Assembly (NCBI RefSeq): GCF_900113965.1
Contig: NZ_FORI01000005.1
Coordinates: 186,001 to 250,000, forward strand
Reading direction: 5' to 3'
DNA from: Treponema bryantii
GTDB taxonomy: Bacteria; Spirochaetota; Spirochaetia; Treponematales; Treponemataceae
DNA length: 64,000 nucleotides
This document shows, in pieces, positions 32,001 to 41,237 of this stretch (position 1 is the first letter of the stretch; each line of letters begins with the position of its first letter). The position numbers and the translations under genes are program-made. The notes beneath the pieces were generated by a model that was not told where the DNA came from, searched no databases, and was given only the letters and a program-made list of their open reading frames with translations.

Positions 32001-32511
32001 GATTATTGTTATCAAGATAATATTTTGAAATTGCATGTTTGAAATCTTTTTTAATTGCATTTATAAATGAGGATTGTTTTTCTGCACTTTCAAATAGATT
32101 TTTGAATTGTGAATCAGTGATTAAAACATCACGAATCCAGCGATCTATAAAATCGTCAATTGCAGTATCTTCAACCAGAGTAAGATTTGCACATTGATTT
32201 GCTGTAAATGAAAATTCTGAAAGGGTTTTCTGACAGAACGAGTGAATTGTGAAAATCGGTGCATTGTCTACGTCTTTTTCGGGACAGGCTTTTCTGATTC
32301 TGTCGCGAAGTTCACCTGCGGCTTTTTCGGTATAAGTTACAACCAGTATCTTTTCAAGTTCAAAATCTTCTTTAACAAGCTTTTGGATAATTCCTGTGAT
32401 TGTATAAGTTTTACCTGTTCCTGCTGAAGCTTGAATAAACATTGAATGTTTTAATTCAGAGCGGTCTTTTATTTCAGAAAACTTATTCAAATCAAATTCT
32501 GTAAGTGTCAT
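29077..32511 (-). CDS. recB: Exodeoxyribonuclease V beta subunit (3'-5' helicase/nuclease RecB)
   Basis: 1144 residues. UvrD-like helicase: Walker A ASAGTGKTYT (about 28-37), Walker B FAIIDEFQDTN, and motif VQLMTIHASKGLEFP. The C-terminal nuclease domain, from about residue 930, has the RecB signatures LGIALHEVFEKAD, GFIDLVFKR and ILDWKSDS, so the nuclease looks active. RecB binds and cuts DNA ends and loads RecA in the enterobacterial enzyme. It starts 3 nt after the recC stop with GGGAG in the recC tail, so translation is coupled. Confidence 0.94.
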   Translation of the reverse strand: MTLTEFDLNKFSEIKDRSELKHSMFIQASAGTGKTYTITGIIQKLVKEDFELEKILVVTYTEKAAGELRDRIRKACPEKDVDNAPIFTIHSFCQKTLSEFSFTANQCANLTLVEDTAIDDFIDRWIRDVLITDSQFKNLFESAEKQSSFINAIKKDFKHAISKYYLDNNNHEIKDIVSLDDIYIKTEEKKNRPSQIYTFAQIDNLLELSETDYDSIKTEFVSVLSGKGTKAHYDKLAEFNKAKFYLIQLKKLYIAWQQEKENNKAQSYDDMLRSVREAVCNPACELKKQLQKKYEFAIIDEFQDTNQKQWDIFKTVFLEDTEHTLIVVGDPKQSIYAFQGADVNVYNKAISSIAEQNGLACKLSKNYRSTNKIVQGCNILFRNFFSPEAGITFSPSDINGKKAPAQYSGKEVNPFWIAGNEDKNITEKDFAKLTAQTIVDCCTWVDGKTKLQVNGKDGLRNVSFRDFAILVRSSSEFTETERSLKKAGIPFLRYKDANLFYGKECTNWISLFNAITAKDFTGHNRTILSEALFTDFFGIPIENIQDEKYDNPASPERQLIIQWQQLAQQRKWAKLLEKIFADTMIENRLSKLDKMQSLAKIRQIGNYAVDYLYKTDSSLEDVSKHLLRLSTDSDSSIDDGNIVEKATDFDCVQLMTIHASKGLEFPVVIVPAGLKARNPNVAHTYLYHDAQCNTKLSFSPYGKQQTTVEEDYERERIYYVAYTRASSILMLPLYDVWDPAVDSSKSSIYAFLRNNILALFEEKDNKAPLYVREVKDNNKNYEDLQNDVQLILKETKNTQAQQPQGQASENDFTEEQQLAEAKRLSAKIPSLILHKHSYSSLSHKKTAAESIANSTSESMTENGGRADKEGADLQHVSLAGFDATENPITYKANPDSQDHSTPTISVPYNYPKGARLGIALHEVFEKADFAAAENDESIHRLITACFEKQTLSIPPEDPDHWLTYTSSILWNTLNAKLPEISGATQTCRYFSLSELAPEDRISEAEFNMNADLSDILKNYCNGFIDLVFKRNVDGKELYSILDWKSDSFEEAQYADGAVLKTHSDDRYSIQRVLYSYSLIKWLASFYKNETEAEVFENHFGGIYYTYVRGCNAGTCSGIYARTWKSWQELENAFKKILKDLQIAD

Positions 32512-32514
32512 ATT

Positions 32515-35500
32515 TTATTCTCCCGCTCCGTCAAAAATTTTCAGATATTTTATCAGCTGTTTTTGATGCATCTTTGCTTTACTCCATTCTGCATCAAAGG
32601 TCTCGTCGGTGTAGCCAAGATCTGAATCTAAATCAAATAGTTTCTTCTTTGAAAAATAAGTCCACTCAGTATGACCATAATCGCTCTGCAGTTTATCTTT
32701 AAATTGATTAAAAGAAAAAATAAATTGTTTTTTATAAACACCTTTGAACTCTTCCTGAATTAAGGAAAGTGGTACAGATTTTTTATATTGATCTATAAAC
32801 ATGGCTTTATATATTTCATTTAAAATAGATCTTGCGTCTGCTGGTGTTGCCTTAAAGTTTTCCGGCTCTGGAATGGAAGCTGTGCCCTGAGTAAAAACTA
32901 GAACATGTAAATTTACATCATATACATTTTTATCATTGTCCGGCTGTGCTGCCAGCAGAAGAAGTGAAGTTATATAACCTGAAATAACATTATTTGAACC
33001 TGAAAGTTCAAGAGTATTTATGATTTTTGTATCAGTATAATTTTTATCATACCAGGCAAGTTCACCGGAGATATACCAGTCTTTTTGAGTGATACCCGAA
33101 AATTGTGGTATATGATGCATTTTATTTTCGTTAAAAATCAAGCTGCCGGCAAATGGACATTCAGTTGTTATTTTTTCAAGAATGGTTTTAGCATTTTCGA
33201 AAACAGTTTCAACCGCAGCTGTTCCAAAATAACTGTCTGGAAGAGAATTGAGAATACTTAAAGTTAAAGAAATCTTTTCAGGAGTAATATCATTTTTACC
33301 CTGTAATTGAGAAATAATATAATCTTTTCGGATTTCTGAATTTACTTTGTTGTTTAAAAACAGCGGTTCGAATTCCAGTTGTTCCTTTTCTTCATCATCA
33401 TAATTATTTGTAAGTTTTTGATAAACATAAAATATAAAAGGTTCATTCAAAAACTTTTTCATCTGACTGATTGTGATTCGGTCGGGGAGTGTTGCTGCTT
33501 CCTGTGGAGCATCTGTCTGAGTTTGTGATGATAAAGAATCCTGTGAATCTTTACTGTACTGAAGCGCAATAAAGTTGTGCTTATTTCGGTACTCGCGTTG
33601 TGTATACAGCTCGTTCCATGGGCGGTCTTCATCAATCTTTATGCTGTTTTCTGTAAAGCTTGAATCGTAAACAGTTTTGAAAAGATCTTCGAGTACAGAG
33701 CTTTTAAAATATTCTTCGTCTTTCTGAAGATTTTTATTTACATAACTGAAAAAAAGTCCTTCGCCGGCGGCCATAAGCTGGCAGAGAAAAGCGTTTTTGT
33801 TTCTGTCTGGAATTGATTCGTCTCCTGCCAGACGTTTATCTTTGTCGCCCCGAAGATCAAGCTCATTTTCGTTATCAACTCCGGGGAAAGCCTTTGAGTC
33901 AAGGCCTAAAAAGAAAACATACTTTGCAGAAAGAATACGGTTTGATTCAAAATTTGCAAATGTGATTCCCTGTGTAAGAATATTAGCGCTGTGAAGAGTT
34001 ACGGCTGCAGAACGATCAAAAAGCGCATTTGCAAAACAATCTGTAAAAACGTCTGGAGAAGCAGTGAGCCGCTGACGTTCAATCTCTTCTACAACGTTCT
34101 GAAAAACAAGACTTTCGTTATAAAGATTTTCAGGTATGTTGTCGTCAAGTAAAAGCCAGCTCTTCAAAAGTTCTTCCAGCCGGTTTATATCTGAAATATC
34201 AAGTTTTTCTTTTTGTGAATAAGATTCCCATTCAACAAGTTCATCAATGATCTGAATAAATTTATAGAGAGAATTATTATCCGCTGTGGTCATTGTTTCA
34301 AATGGTAAAAACTTACGCTCGTTAGTTTCTACGAGGTCTGAAGTCAGCCGGGCAAGTAACAGTCTGTTTTTTGCTTTCTGCCATTCTTCATGTCCATTGC
34401 GGTCACGATAGATATTTAACTTAGAAGACCAGTCGGCCCAGTTTGAAACATCCTCATCTGAAAAGTCACGAACACTCTGTACAAGATAATTATGAAGAAG
34501 TGAAAAAACATCTGAACGGCTAAGGTAACGCTTTTTGAGAATTCCAAAAAGAATGTTGAGTGCCTCAGCCGTTAATGAGCGTTCTCCGGAATAATCTGCA
34601 ATTGTATATGGAATATAGGGGAAGTTTGAATCTGCTGAAAATAAATCATTCTGATCAAAGACTTGTTCAATTGCTGTTCTGTAATCCTGGATTTTTGGAG
34701 CAACAACCAGAATATCTCCAAGCTGTGTATTATCATTCTTTGAAAGAAGCTTACAAATGTTTGAATGCACAACTTCTATTTCACGGAGACGGGTAGGGGC
34801 ACCGGTGAGTGTGAGCGAAGTGTCTGCAGCGTTATAAGCTTCGGCTGCAATCTCATTGTCTTGTACAATTGACTTTTGTATACGTTGAAGCAGAGAATCA
34901 GTTTTATTAAAAACTTGATCTTCGGAAATTGCTTTTGCAGAACAGTTTGTACTCCATAGAGCTAACTGTTCCCTTCCAAAATCTCCCCATTTTGAAAGTA
35001 ACTGATTTGCAGGTTTTTCTGGAATCTCTGTAAACTGAAGGAAAACTTCAAGGGAATAATCCTTAGAAAAATCTTCAAGAATATTTCGGTAAATCTGACC
35101 AAGGCCTGTAAAGCCAAAAATAAAAACCGGAGTTTCTTTGTTCCAGTTAAAGCGGAGTGTGCCGCCGTTCTCTTTTTTATTTAGTTTTACAAGCTGGTAA
35201 AGGGTAAGATATTTTTTGTTTTCAATTTCAACACCAGACTCTCCAATTACATCGTCATAAAGTTTTTGCTGCCATGGTGAAAGAGACAAAACTTTTTCTA
35301 ATGTGTCCGGGCGGGTATCTTCATAATCAAGAAAAAGACTAGCTATGGTCTGTGCAAAATCATAAAGATGATTTGCGTTTATTTTTTCGGGAGATGATTT
35401 GTCTCTAAGATAAGTAATTATCTGAGGCTCACCTAAGCTTTCAAAGTAGTATTTTTTATCAGCGGTTTTAGAAGTAAGCTTTGTTATAATAAGGTCGCGA

Positions 35501-35772
35501 AGAAGTTCAACAGAAAGTTTTTCGGTTTCACAGTTTTCGGGAGTTACAAGATCAAAAAGAAACTGCTGGATTCGCAGTGTTTTGAGGTTCATCAAAATGG
35601 AGTTTCCGGCGACCTTTCTTTTAAGCCAGTGAAGCTTGAACCATTGTTCGGTTTTAGGGTCTGGAAAAACAACAGCTGGTGAATTAAATGGAGTTGTCCA
35701 GTTCTGCATGATTTTTTCAATCATTGTTTCTGCAAGCTGATTCAAATTCCACGAAGTATAAACACTTTTCAT
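32515..35772 (-). CDS. recC: Exodeoxyribonuclease V gamma subunit (RecC)
   Basis: 1085 residues, the Chi-recognition and scaffold subunit of RecBCD. Inactive helicase-like fold: PAVVFPDPKTEQWFKLHW near the start; VFIFGFTGLGQIYRNIL; LTLTGAPTRLREIEVVHSNI, typical of RecC; KYVFFLGLDSKAFPG; TISQMKKFLNEPFIFYVY. It heads the operon recC-recB-recD. AGAGGTC lies before the ATG. Whether this organism's RecC recognises a Chi-like sequence cannot be told from the gene. Confidence 0.92.
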   Translation of the reverse strand: MKSVYTSWNLNQLAETMIEKIMQNWTTPFNSPAVVFPDPKTEQWFKLHWLKRKVAGNSILMNLKTLRIQQFLFDLVTPENCETEKLSVELLRDLIITKLTSKTADKKYYFESLGEPQIITYLRDKSSPEKINANHLYDFAQTIASLFLDYEDTRPDTLEKVLSLSPWQQKLYDDVIGESGVEIENKKYLTLYQLVKLNKKENGGTLRFNWNKETPVFIFGFTGLGQIYRNILEDFSKDYSLEVFLQFTEIPEKPANQLLSKWGDFGREQLALWSTNCSAKAISEDQVFNKTDSLLQRIQKSIVQDNEIAAEAYNAADTSLTLTGAPTRLREIEVVHSNICKLLSKNDNTQLGDILVVAPKIQDYRTAIEQVFDQNDLFSADSNFPYIPYTIADYSGERSLTAEALNILFGILKKRYLSRSDVFSLLHNYLVQSVRDFSDEDVSNWADWSSKLNIYRDRNGHEEWQKAKNRLLLARLTSDLVETNERKFLPFETMTTADNNSLYKFIQIIDELVEWESYSQKEKLDISDINRLEELLKSWLLLDDNIPENLYNESLVFQNVVEEIERQRLTASPDVFTDCFANALFDRSAAVTLHSANILTQGITFANFESNRILSAKYVFFLGLDSKAFPGVDNENELDLRGDKDKRLAGDESIPDRNKNAFLCQLMAAGEGLFFSYVNKNLQKDEEYFKSSVLEDLFKTVYDSSFTENSIKIDEDRPWNELYTQREYRNKHNFIALQYSKDSQDSLSSQTQTDAPQEAATLPDRITISQMKKFLNEPFIFYVYQKLTNNYDDEEKEQLEFEPLFLNNKVNSEIRKDYIISQLQGKNDITPEKISLTLSILNSLPDSYFGTAAVETVFENAKTILEKITTECPFAGSLIFNENKMHHIPQFSGITQKDWYISGELAWYDKNYTDTKIINTLELSGSNNVISGYITSLLLLAAQPDNDKNVYDVNLHVLVFTQGTASIPEPENFKATPADARSILNEIYKAMFIDQYKKSVPLSLIQEEFKGVYKKQFIFSFNQFKDKLQSDYGHTEWTYFSKKKLFDLDSDLGYTDETFDAEWSKAKMHQKQLIKYLKIFDGAGE

Positions 35773-35869
35773 ACGAGACCTCTAATATTAATATATCATG
35801 TTTTTAATGGCTAGTAAAAAAAATCACATAAGAAGTGAATTTTGTTATAGTCAAAGTTGCAAAGTATTG

Positions 35870-35875
35870 TATACT
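35870..35875 (+). promoter_or_regulatory. malQ -10 box, predicts a leaderless mRNA
   Basis: TATACT ends 7 nt before the ATG at 35883. No convincing -35 box (best TAGTCA at 16 bp) and no ribosome binding site. Confidence 0.45.
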
Positions 35876-35882
35876 TAGTACT

Positions 35883-37376
35883 ATGAATACTAATGGATTT
35901 AAGCAGAGAGGTAGCGGCGTTCTTATGCATATTTCATCGCTGCCTGGACCTTATGGAATTGGAACACTTGGAAAAAATGCATACCAGTTTATTGATTTTT
36001 TACGGGAAGCAGGTCAGTCGTACTGGCAGATTCTGCCCGTTTGTCCTACCAGCTATGGAGATTCTCCATATCAGAGCTTTTCAACATTTGCAGGAAATCC
36101 ATATTTTATAGATTTTGAATTGCTTGAAAAAGACGGACTCATTTCTAAATCAGATTATGAAGGAATTGACTGGGGCAGCAACAAGTCTTATGTAGATTAT
36201 GGTTTGCTTTATGTAAAGCGTCACGAGCTTTTTGCAAAGATTCAGGAATATTTTGAAAAGAATACTCCATCTGATTATAAGGCTTTCTGTAAAAAGAACG
36301 CCTGGTGGCTCAACGACTTTGCTCTCTTTATGGCTGTAAAAGATGCTCACAACGGAATTGCTTTCCTGGAATGGGAAGACGATATCCGTATGCGTGAGGA
36401 AAAAGCAGTAAAAGAGTGGACTAAAAAATGTGCCCGCCGCATCGAATATTACAAGATGCTTCAGTATCTTTTCTTTAAGCAGTGGAACGACCTTCGCGCT
36501 TATGCTGCAAAAAATGACATTAAGATTATTGGTGATATTCCGATTTATGTTGCGGCTGATAGTGCAGACGTATGGACTCATCCGGAAAACTTTAAGCTTA
36601 ATAAGAAGCGTGTCCCGGTTGAGGTTGCAGGCTGTCCTCCGGATGCGTTTACAGAACTCGGACAGCTCTGGGGTAACCCGGTTTATAACTGGAAGCAGCA
36701 CAAGGCAGACGGTTACGGCTGGTGGAAGCAGAGACTTAAGGCTAGTCTTGAGATTTATGATATTTTGAGAATTGACCATTTCCGCGGATTTGAATCATTC
36801 TATACTATTAAATATGGTATGCCTGATGCAAAACTTGGTGTATGGCGCAAGGGACCAGGAGCAAACCTCTTTAAAGAAGTAAAGAACGAATTCGGCGATG
36901 TACCAATTATCGCAGAAGACCTTGGTTTTATGACTGATGAAGTTCGTGCAATGCTTAAGAAGTGTGCATTTCCTGGAATGAAGGTTGTTCAGTTTGGTTT
37001 TGATGGAACTGCAGACAATGCATATCTTCCAGATAACTATCCTGAAAACTCAATCGTTTATACAGGAACTCATGATAATGATACAATTCTTGGCTGGACA
37101 GAAACAGGTAGCCCGAACGAAGTTGAAAATGCCATGAAGTATCTTAAGGTAGAAGAGAAGGCTGATGTTCGTGAAGCAATGATGAAGGCCGCTCTTAACA
37201 GCAAGTCTTTTGTTTGTGTTCTTACAATGCAGGATTTGATTGGTCTTGGTCATGAAGCAAGAATGAACACACCATCTACAGTTGGAGATAACTGGAAATG
37301 GCGTGCTACAGAAAAGCAGATTACTAAGAAGATTGCAACCTGGTTGAAGAAAGCTACTGAAGAAGCTGGAAGATAA
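35883..37376 (+). CDS. malQ: 4-alpha-glucanotransferase (amylomaltase, GH77)
   Basis: Transfers alpha-1,4-glucan segments between maltodextrins and releases glucose, in the cytoplasm. 497 residues from MNTNGFKQRGSGVLMHISSL. The GH77 catalytic residues are visible: nucleophile D298 (LRIDHFRGF), acid/base E345 (IIAEDLGF) and D398 (GTHDNDT). The substrate-binding 250s-type segment PPDAFTELGQLWGNPVYNW is present. The longer in-frame GTG start at 35835 is rejected because a -10 box lies between it and ATG 35883. It converges on the amylase gene with a 7-bp gap. Confidence 0.95.
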   Translation: MNTNGFKQRGSGVLMHISSLPGPYGIGTLGKNAYQFIDFLREAGQSYWQILPVCPTSYGDSPYQSFSTFAGNPYFIDFELLEKDGLISKSDYEGIDWGSNKSYVDYGLLYVKRHELFAKIQEYFEKNTPSDYKAFCKKNAWWLNDFALFMAVKDAHNGIAFLEWEDDIRMREEKAVKEWTKKCARRIEYYKMLQYLFFKQWNDLRAYAAKNDIKIIGDIPIYVAADSADVWTHPENFKLNKKRVPVEVAGCPPDAFTELGQLWGNPVYNWKQHKADGYGWWKQRLKASLEIYDILRIDHFRGFESFYTIKYGMPDAKLGVWRKGPGANLFKEVKNEFGDVPIIAEDLGFMTDEVRAMLKKCAFPGMKVVQFGFDGTADNAYLPDNYPENSIVYTGTHDNDTILGWTETGSPNEVENAMKYLKVEEKADVREAMMKAALNSKSFVCVLTMQDLIGLGHEARMNTPSTVGDNWKWRATEKQITKKIATWLKKATEEAGR

Positions 37377-37383
37377 CTGCCAG

Positions 37384-38985
37384 CTATTGAATAAACACAG
37401 CAGTTGTGAGGGACGGAATCGTAAAGGTTCCGTCCTTATTATTTTTAACCTGATTAGTCTGGAACACTGCAGTTTCAGCAAAGCCTTCCGGCAGCTTAAT
37501 GGTTGCTGCAGCATCTGATACATTGTGAATAACAAAAGCCTGTGAATCTTCATTTTTAATAATCCATGAAGAGAGGGCAGAGTTACCTGTATCGAGAGGA
37601 AGGAGTTCAGAATTAGCAGCAAAAGCTTTGCAGCTGTTTCTGAAGTTTATAATTCTTCTATAATAGTTGTAGAGAGAGTCTTTGTTTTTCTTCTGAACAT
37701 CCAGTCCAATTGTTTTCTTGTTGTAAATGCAGTCTGCATCAGAAGCCCAGCTAGTCATATAAGATGGTTTCTTTTTTGCATCCATCTGTACCCAGAGGAA
37801 TGGAGTTCTCTTTGTTTCGTCCTTTGTACCACTCATCATACCAAGCTCTTCGCCGTAGTACACAAATGGAATTCCCGGAGTAAGAAGATACATACCAGCT
37901 GCAAGCTTCAGTTCTTCTACATTGCCTTTGAGATTTCCTGCAAGGCGTGCCTGATCATGATTTGTAAGGAACGGAGCATCTATAAAATCTGCATTGTATT
38001 TTTTATACGCAGCAAAATCATTTTCGATAATATGTGCAAGGTTATTATTGCCGGCACTTTTTGTTTTGATAGAGTTCAGAATATAGTTGTCGCCCAAATC
38101 AAAATGGAAAACAGAATCAAGTCCTGCAAGTGCTTGAGCGCGGATGCTTGTTGTATCCCATACTTCTGCAACGCTGTAAGTGCGTGCATTTTTTGATTTA
38201 GTGAAGTCGATGATTTCTTTCCAGAATTCAGCAGAAGCCTTGTTTGATTCATCAAAGCCGGCTGGCATTTTTATTTTGTCGTAAATGTGGCCTGCAGCAT
38301 CAAAACGGAAACCTGTAACACCTTTGTCCATCCAGAAGGCGAGTACGTTTTTAAGTTCTTCGCGAAGTTCAAGACTGTCTAAGTTAAAGTCCGGCATGCC
38401 GTCAAAAAACTCTCCTGCATAGTAAGAGTTTCCTACCTTGTTCCAAAGATTGTGTCCCCATACCTTTGTGTTCAGACTGTAACGGGTGTCATTTGCATCA
38501 ATCCAGTGATACCAGTCTCTGTGCGGATCATCAGGATTTTTAGAAGCAAGGAACCATTTGTTAGTAGATGAAGAATGATTAAAGGTGATGTCGAGCATTA
38601 CACAAATGCCTTTTGCTTTGCAGGCTGCAAGAAGATTTTCAAAATCCTGCATAGTACCGTACTGCGGGTTTACATCATAATAATCATCAACATCATAACC
38701 ATGATAGGAAGGAGAAGGGTAGATAGGAAGAAGCCAGAGCCCTTTGATTCCGAGGTCTGAAAGATAGTCCAGATGCTGAGTAATTCCGTTGAAGTCTCCA
38801 ATGCCGTCTCCGTCGCTGTCTGCAAAGGAGCGTACAAAAAGACTGTAATAAACACCGCTCTGCGGGTCACACAGAGCGGACGAAGAAGAGTTGGTTGCAG
38901 CGGTGTCCTTGCTGCAACCTGTGATACCAGCCAGAAAGGCCAGTATCAGGAAAATTGAAAAACTTTTTTTAATATGTGTGTTCAT
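37384..38985 (-). CDS. Alpha-amylase family lipoprotein (GH13)
   Basis: Extracytoplasmic starch or maltodextrin hydrolase. 533 residues. The signal peptide ends FLAGITGC, a loose spirochaetal lipobox with lipidated C24. GH13 barrel with catalytic D229 (GFRFDAAGH), E274 (SVAEVWDT) and D344 (TNHDQAR); the start of the barrel reads GIGDFNGITQHLDYLSDLGI. A C-terminal beta domain follows. It is the last gene of malE-malF-malG-amylase, with its ATG overlapping the malG stop by 1 nt. It would release maltodextrins next to the importer. Confidence 0.92.
   Translation of the reverse strand: MNTHIKKSFSIFLILAFLAGITGCSKDTAATNSSSSALCDPQSGVYYSLFVRSFADSDGDGIGDFNGITQHLDYLSDLGIKGLWLLPIYPSPSYHGYDVDDYYDVNPQYGTMQDFENLLAACKAKGICVMLDITFNHSSSTNKWFLASKNPDDPHRDWYHWIDANDTRYSLNTKVWGHNLWNKVGNSYYAGEFFDGMPDFNLDSLELREELKNVLAFWMDKGVTGFRFDAAGHIYDKIKMPAGFDESNKASAEFWKEIIDFTKSKNARTYSVAEVWDTTSIRAQALAGLDSVFHFDLGDNYILNSIKTKSAGNNNLAHIIENDFAAYKKYNADFIDAPFLTNHDQARLAGNLKGNVEELKLAAGMYLLTPGIPFVYYGEELGMMSGTKDETKRTPFLWVQMDAKKKPSYMTSWASDADCIYNKKTIGLDVQKKNKDSLYNYYRRIINFRNSCKAFAANSELLPLDTGNSALSSWIIKNEDSQAFVIHNVSDAAATIKLPEGFAETAVFQTNQVKNNKDGTFTIPSLTTAVFIQ
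37411..37446 (+). terminator. malQ terminator, inside the amylase coding end
   Basis: GGACGGAA (37411-37418) pairs with TTCCGTCC (37428-37435), followed by TTATTATTTTT. It is 35 bp after the malQ stop and within the last codons of the opposing amylase gene. Confidence 0.75.
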
Positions 38986-39839
38986 TATTCTTTTCCTCCA
39001 GTAGAGGCAAGTGACTGAAGCAGAGATTTTTGTCCGAGTACGAACAAAAATGTAAATGGAATAGCTACAAGAAGAGCTCCTGCGGCAAACATTGTAAAGT
39101 GGTCTGCGGCACGTCCATTAATCATTTCATAAAGTCCAACAGCGAGAGTCTTTTTGCTGTCGGTACGCAATACTAGGCGAGGGAAGATGAAGTCCATCCA
39201 TGGGCCGGTAAAGCTTGTAAGAGCAAGGAAGATAATCTGAGGCTTAGCAGCTGGTACAACAACTTTAATAAAAGCTCCCAGAGGTGTTGCTCCATCAATA
39301 TAAGCAGCTTCTGCAATATCATGAGGAATTGTGTCAAAGTAGCCTTTCATAAGCCATGAGTTGAAAGGAATACTTCCTGTTGAATAAACAAGTACAAGCC
39401 CCCACAAAGTATTCAGAGCATTAAGCTTCCACAGAATTACATAAGTAGCAATCATTCCAATAAAACTTGGGAACATCTGAAGAATAATCATAGATGCCAT
39501 GATAGGTTTACGGAACGGGAATGTAAAACGGCTGAAAATGTAACCACAAAGACTGCATACAAAAACTGTAATGAACATGTTTGAAGTTGCAATAATCAGA
39601 GTGTTTAAGTACCAGTGGAAGTAGTTTGATTCCTTGAACAATCGCTGATACTGATAAATTGAAAACTTATGCTTGAACGGTACAATGCTTGTAGAAGCAA
39701 GAGAGTTAGAGTCAGAGAACGAAGCACTGATTGTAAAAGCAAGAGGATATAAAACCAATAGTACCTGAATTACAAGAATGATTGTAAGCAGAACTACTGA
39801 AACAGATATTTTGTTTGTTCTTTCCATTTTTTCTTTCAT
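38985..39839 (-). CDS. malG: Maltodextrin ABC transporter permease, MalG type
   Basis: 284 residues with about six membrane segments. The permease EAA loop is DIAEAAYIDGATPLGAFIKVVVP, the docking site for the ATPase. It resembles MalG throughout (LMKGYFDTIPHDIAEAA, FTGPWMDFIFPRLVL, and a C-terminal GQKSLLQSLASTGGKE close to MalG). It is coupled to malF by a 1-nt overlap of stop and start, and likewise to the downstream amylase. No malK-type ATPase is in the window, so a shared ATPase encoded elsewhere is inferred. Confidence 0.92.
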   Translation of the reverse strand: MKEKMERTNKISVSVVLLTIILVIQVLLVLYPLAFTISASFSDSNSLASTSIVPFKHKFSIYQYQRLFKESNYFHWYLNTLIIATSNMFITVFVCSLCGYIFSRFTFPFRKPIMASMIILQMFPSFIGMIATYVILWKLNALNTLWGLVLVYSTGSIPFNSWLMKGYFDTIPHDIAEAAYIDGATPLGAFIKVVVPAAKPQIIFLALTSFTGPWMDFIFPRLVLRTDSKKTLAVGLYEMINGRAADHFTMFAAGALLVAIPFTFLFVLGQKSLLQSLASTGGKE

Positions 39840-41224
39840 TATAGTTCACCATCCTTGAATGCTTTTGTGTGAGTAAAGTTGTACAAAGCAAACGGTACAA
39901 GCACAATAAATACCAGAATAGAAAGTACAGAAGCAAGCTGATACTGGTTTGGAGTATTCATTGTGAGCTTGTAGATCCATGAAATCAGAAGATCTGTTGA
40001 ACCTGCCTGTGTTGAAATGGTGAGGTTTTCAGTTCCGAACATGAGGTTTGGACCACCGCTTGTAAGGAAGAAGACTGCACCAAAGTTATTAATGTTTCCT
40101 GCGAACTGCATAATCAGTGCAGGCTTGAGCTGATACATTACAAGCGGGAAAGTAATATGAATGAACTGCTGCCAGCGGTTAGCACCATCAATCTGAGCAG
40201 CTTCATACTGAGCCTGCGAAATTGCAGTCATAGAACTTGTTGTAAGAATCATACTATATGGGAAACCAATCCAGATGTTTACAAGAACAAGAGTGAGCTT
40301 TGCAACATTCGGATTAGAAAGCCATGGAATACCCTGAGTTATAATATGCCAGTACTGAAGAGTTCTGTTGATAGGACCAAAGGTTCCGTTAAGAAGGTTA
40401 GCCCATACAAAGAGAGAAAGCATCTGAGGAATGGCATAAGGAAGAATAAAAATTGTGCGGTAGAATTTTGGGAACTGGATGCGCTTGTCGCGGAGAATTA
40501 CCGCAAACATAAAGCCGGTAAAGAAACAGGTGAAAGTAGAAAGAACAGCCCAGAGGACAGTCCATCCTGCTACACGAGCAAAGGCTTTAGGCCAGTTACC
40601 GCCAACGTTCCTTGAGAACATTGTTGTAAAGTTTGAGAATCCAACCCAGTCTACCAGATTCTTTGGTGGAATGTGGTCTGGAGATGAATAGTTGGTAAAT
40701 GCAATCAACATTGAGAACAGAAGTGGAATCAATGTAAAGATTGAAAGCATAAGTAAAGATGGAGTGATACCAAGAACTGGGAAAGATTTTGTAGCAAGAT
40801 GATTTCTTACTTCTTTTGCAGTTGGGTATCTTCCGCGTTTCAAAATACGCTCAGCGTCTTTTATACCTGATTTTACCTGTGTGATATAAAGGACAATAAA
40901 AATTGCAAGAATTATAATAGTAAAAAGACCTTCAATCAGCATGAAGATTGAGTGGTCAAGTTGTTTTATCGGCGTTCCTTCTGGTTTTGGAGAGCCGAGT
41001 GTAATAACACCGTAAAGTGTTGTTGGAATGACAGAGTTGAAAACCGGTGTACAGCACAGAATCATGATGACTTCAAAAATCATCAGAAGAATTCCACGAA
41101 CATATTGTTTTAAGAAAAGAACCTGACCAAGCCCCATAAAGCAGCATGAAGCTACTTTTGTTTTCTGAGGCAGGTTAGCATCTAATGTGCTTACGCTCTC
41201 TGTGTTCGTAATTGTATTTTCCAT
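39839..41224 (-). CDS. malF: Maltodextrin ABC transporter permease, MalF type
   Basis: 461 residues from MENTITNTESVSTLD, with about eight membrane segments. An N-terminal pair and a periplasmic region precede the conserved core. The EAA loop is ISQAQYEAAQIDGANRWQQF. SGGPNLMFGTENLTIS and the preceding NNFGAVFFL segment are characteristic of MalF. ATG 41224 follows GAGGTC. A hairpin with a T-run lies between malE and this gene, so it is probably made in smaller amounts than the binding protein. Confidence 0.92.
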   Translation of the reverse strand: MENTITNTESVSTLDANLPQKTKVASCCFMGLGQVLFLKQYVRGILLMIFEVIMILCCTPVFNSVIPTTLYGVITLGSPKPEGTPIKQLDHSIFMLIEGLFTIIILAIFIVLYITQVKSGIKDAERILKRGRYPTAKEVRNHLATKSFPVLGITPSLLMLSIFTLIPLLFSMLIAFTNYSSPDHIPPKNLVDWVGFSNFTTMFSRNVGGNWPKAFARVAGWTVLWAVLSTFTCFFTGFMFAVILRDKRIQFPKFYRTIFILPYAIPQMLSLFVWANLLNGTFGPINRTLQYWHIITQGIPWLSNPNVAKLTLVLVNIWIGFPYSMILTTSSMTAISQAQYEAAQIDGANRWQQFIHITFPLVMYQLKPALIMQFAGNINNFGAVFFLTSGGPNLMFGTENLTISTQAGSTDLLISWIYKLTMNTPNQYQLASVLSILVFIVLVPFALYNFTHTKAFKDGEL

Positions 41225-41237
41225 AAAGAAAGACCTC

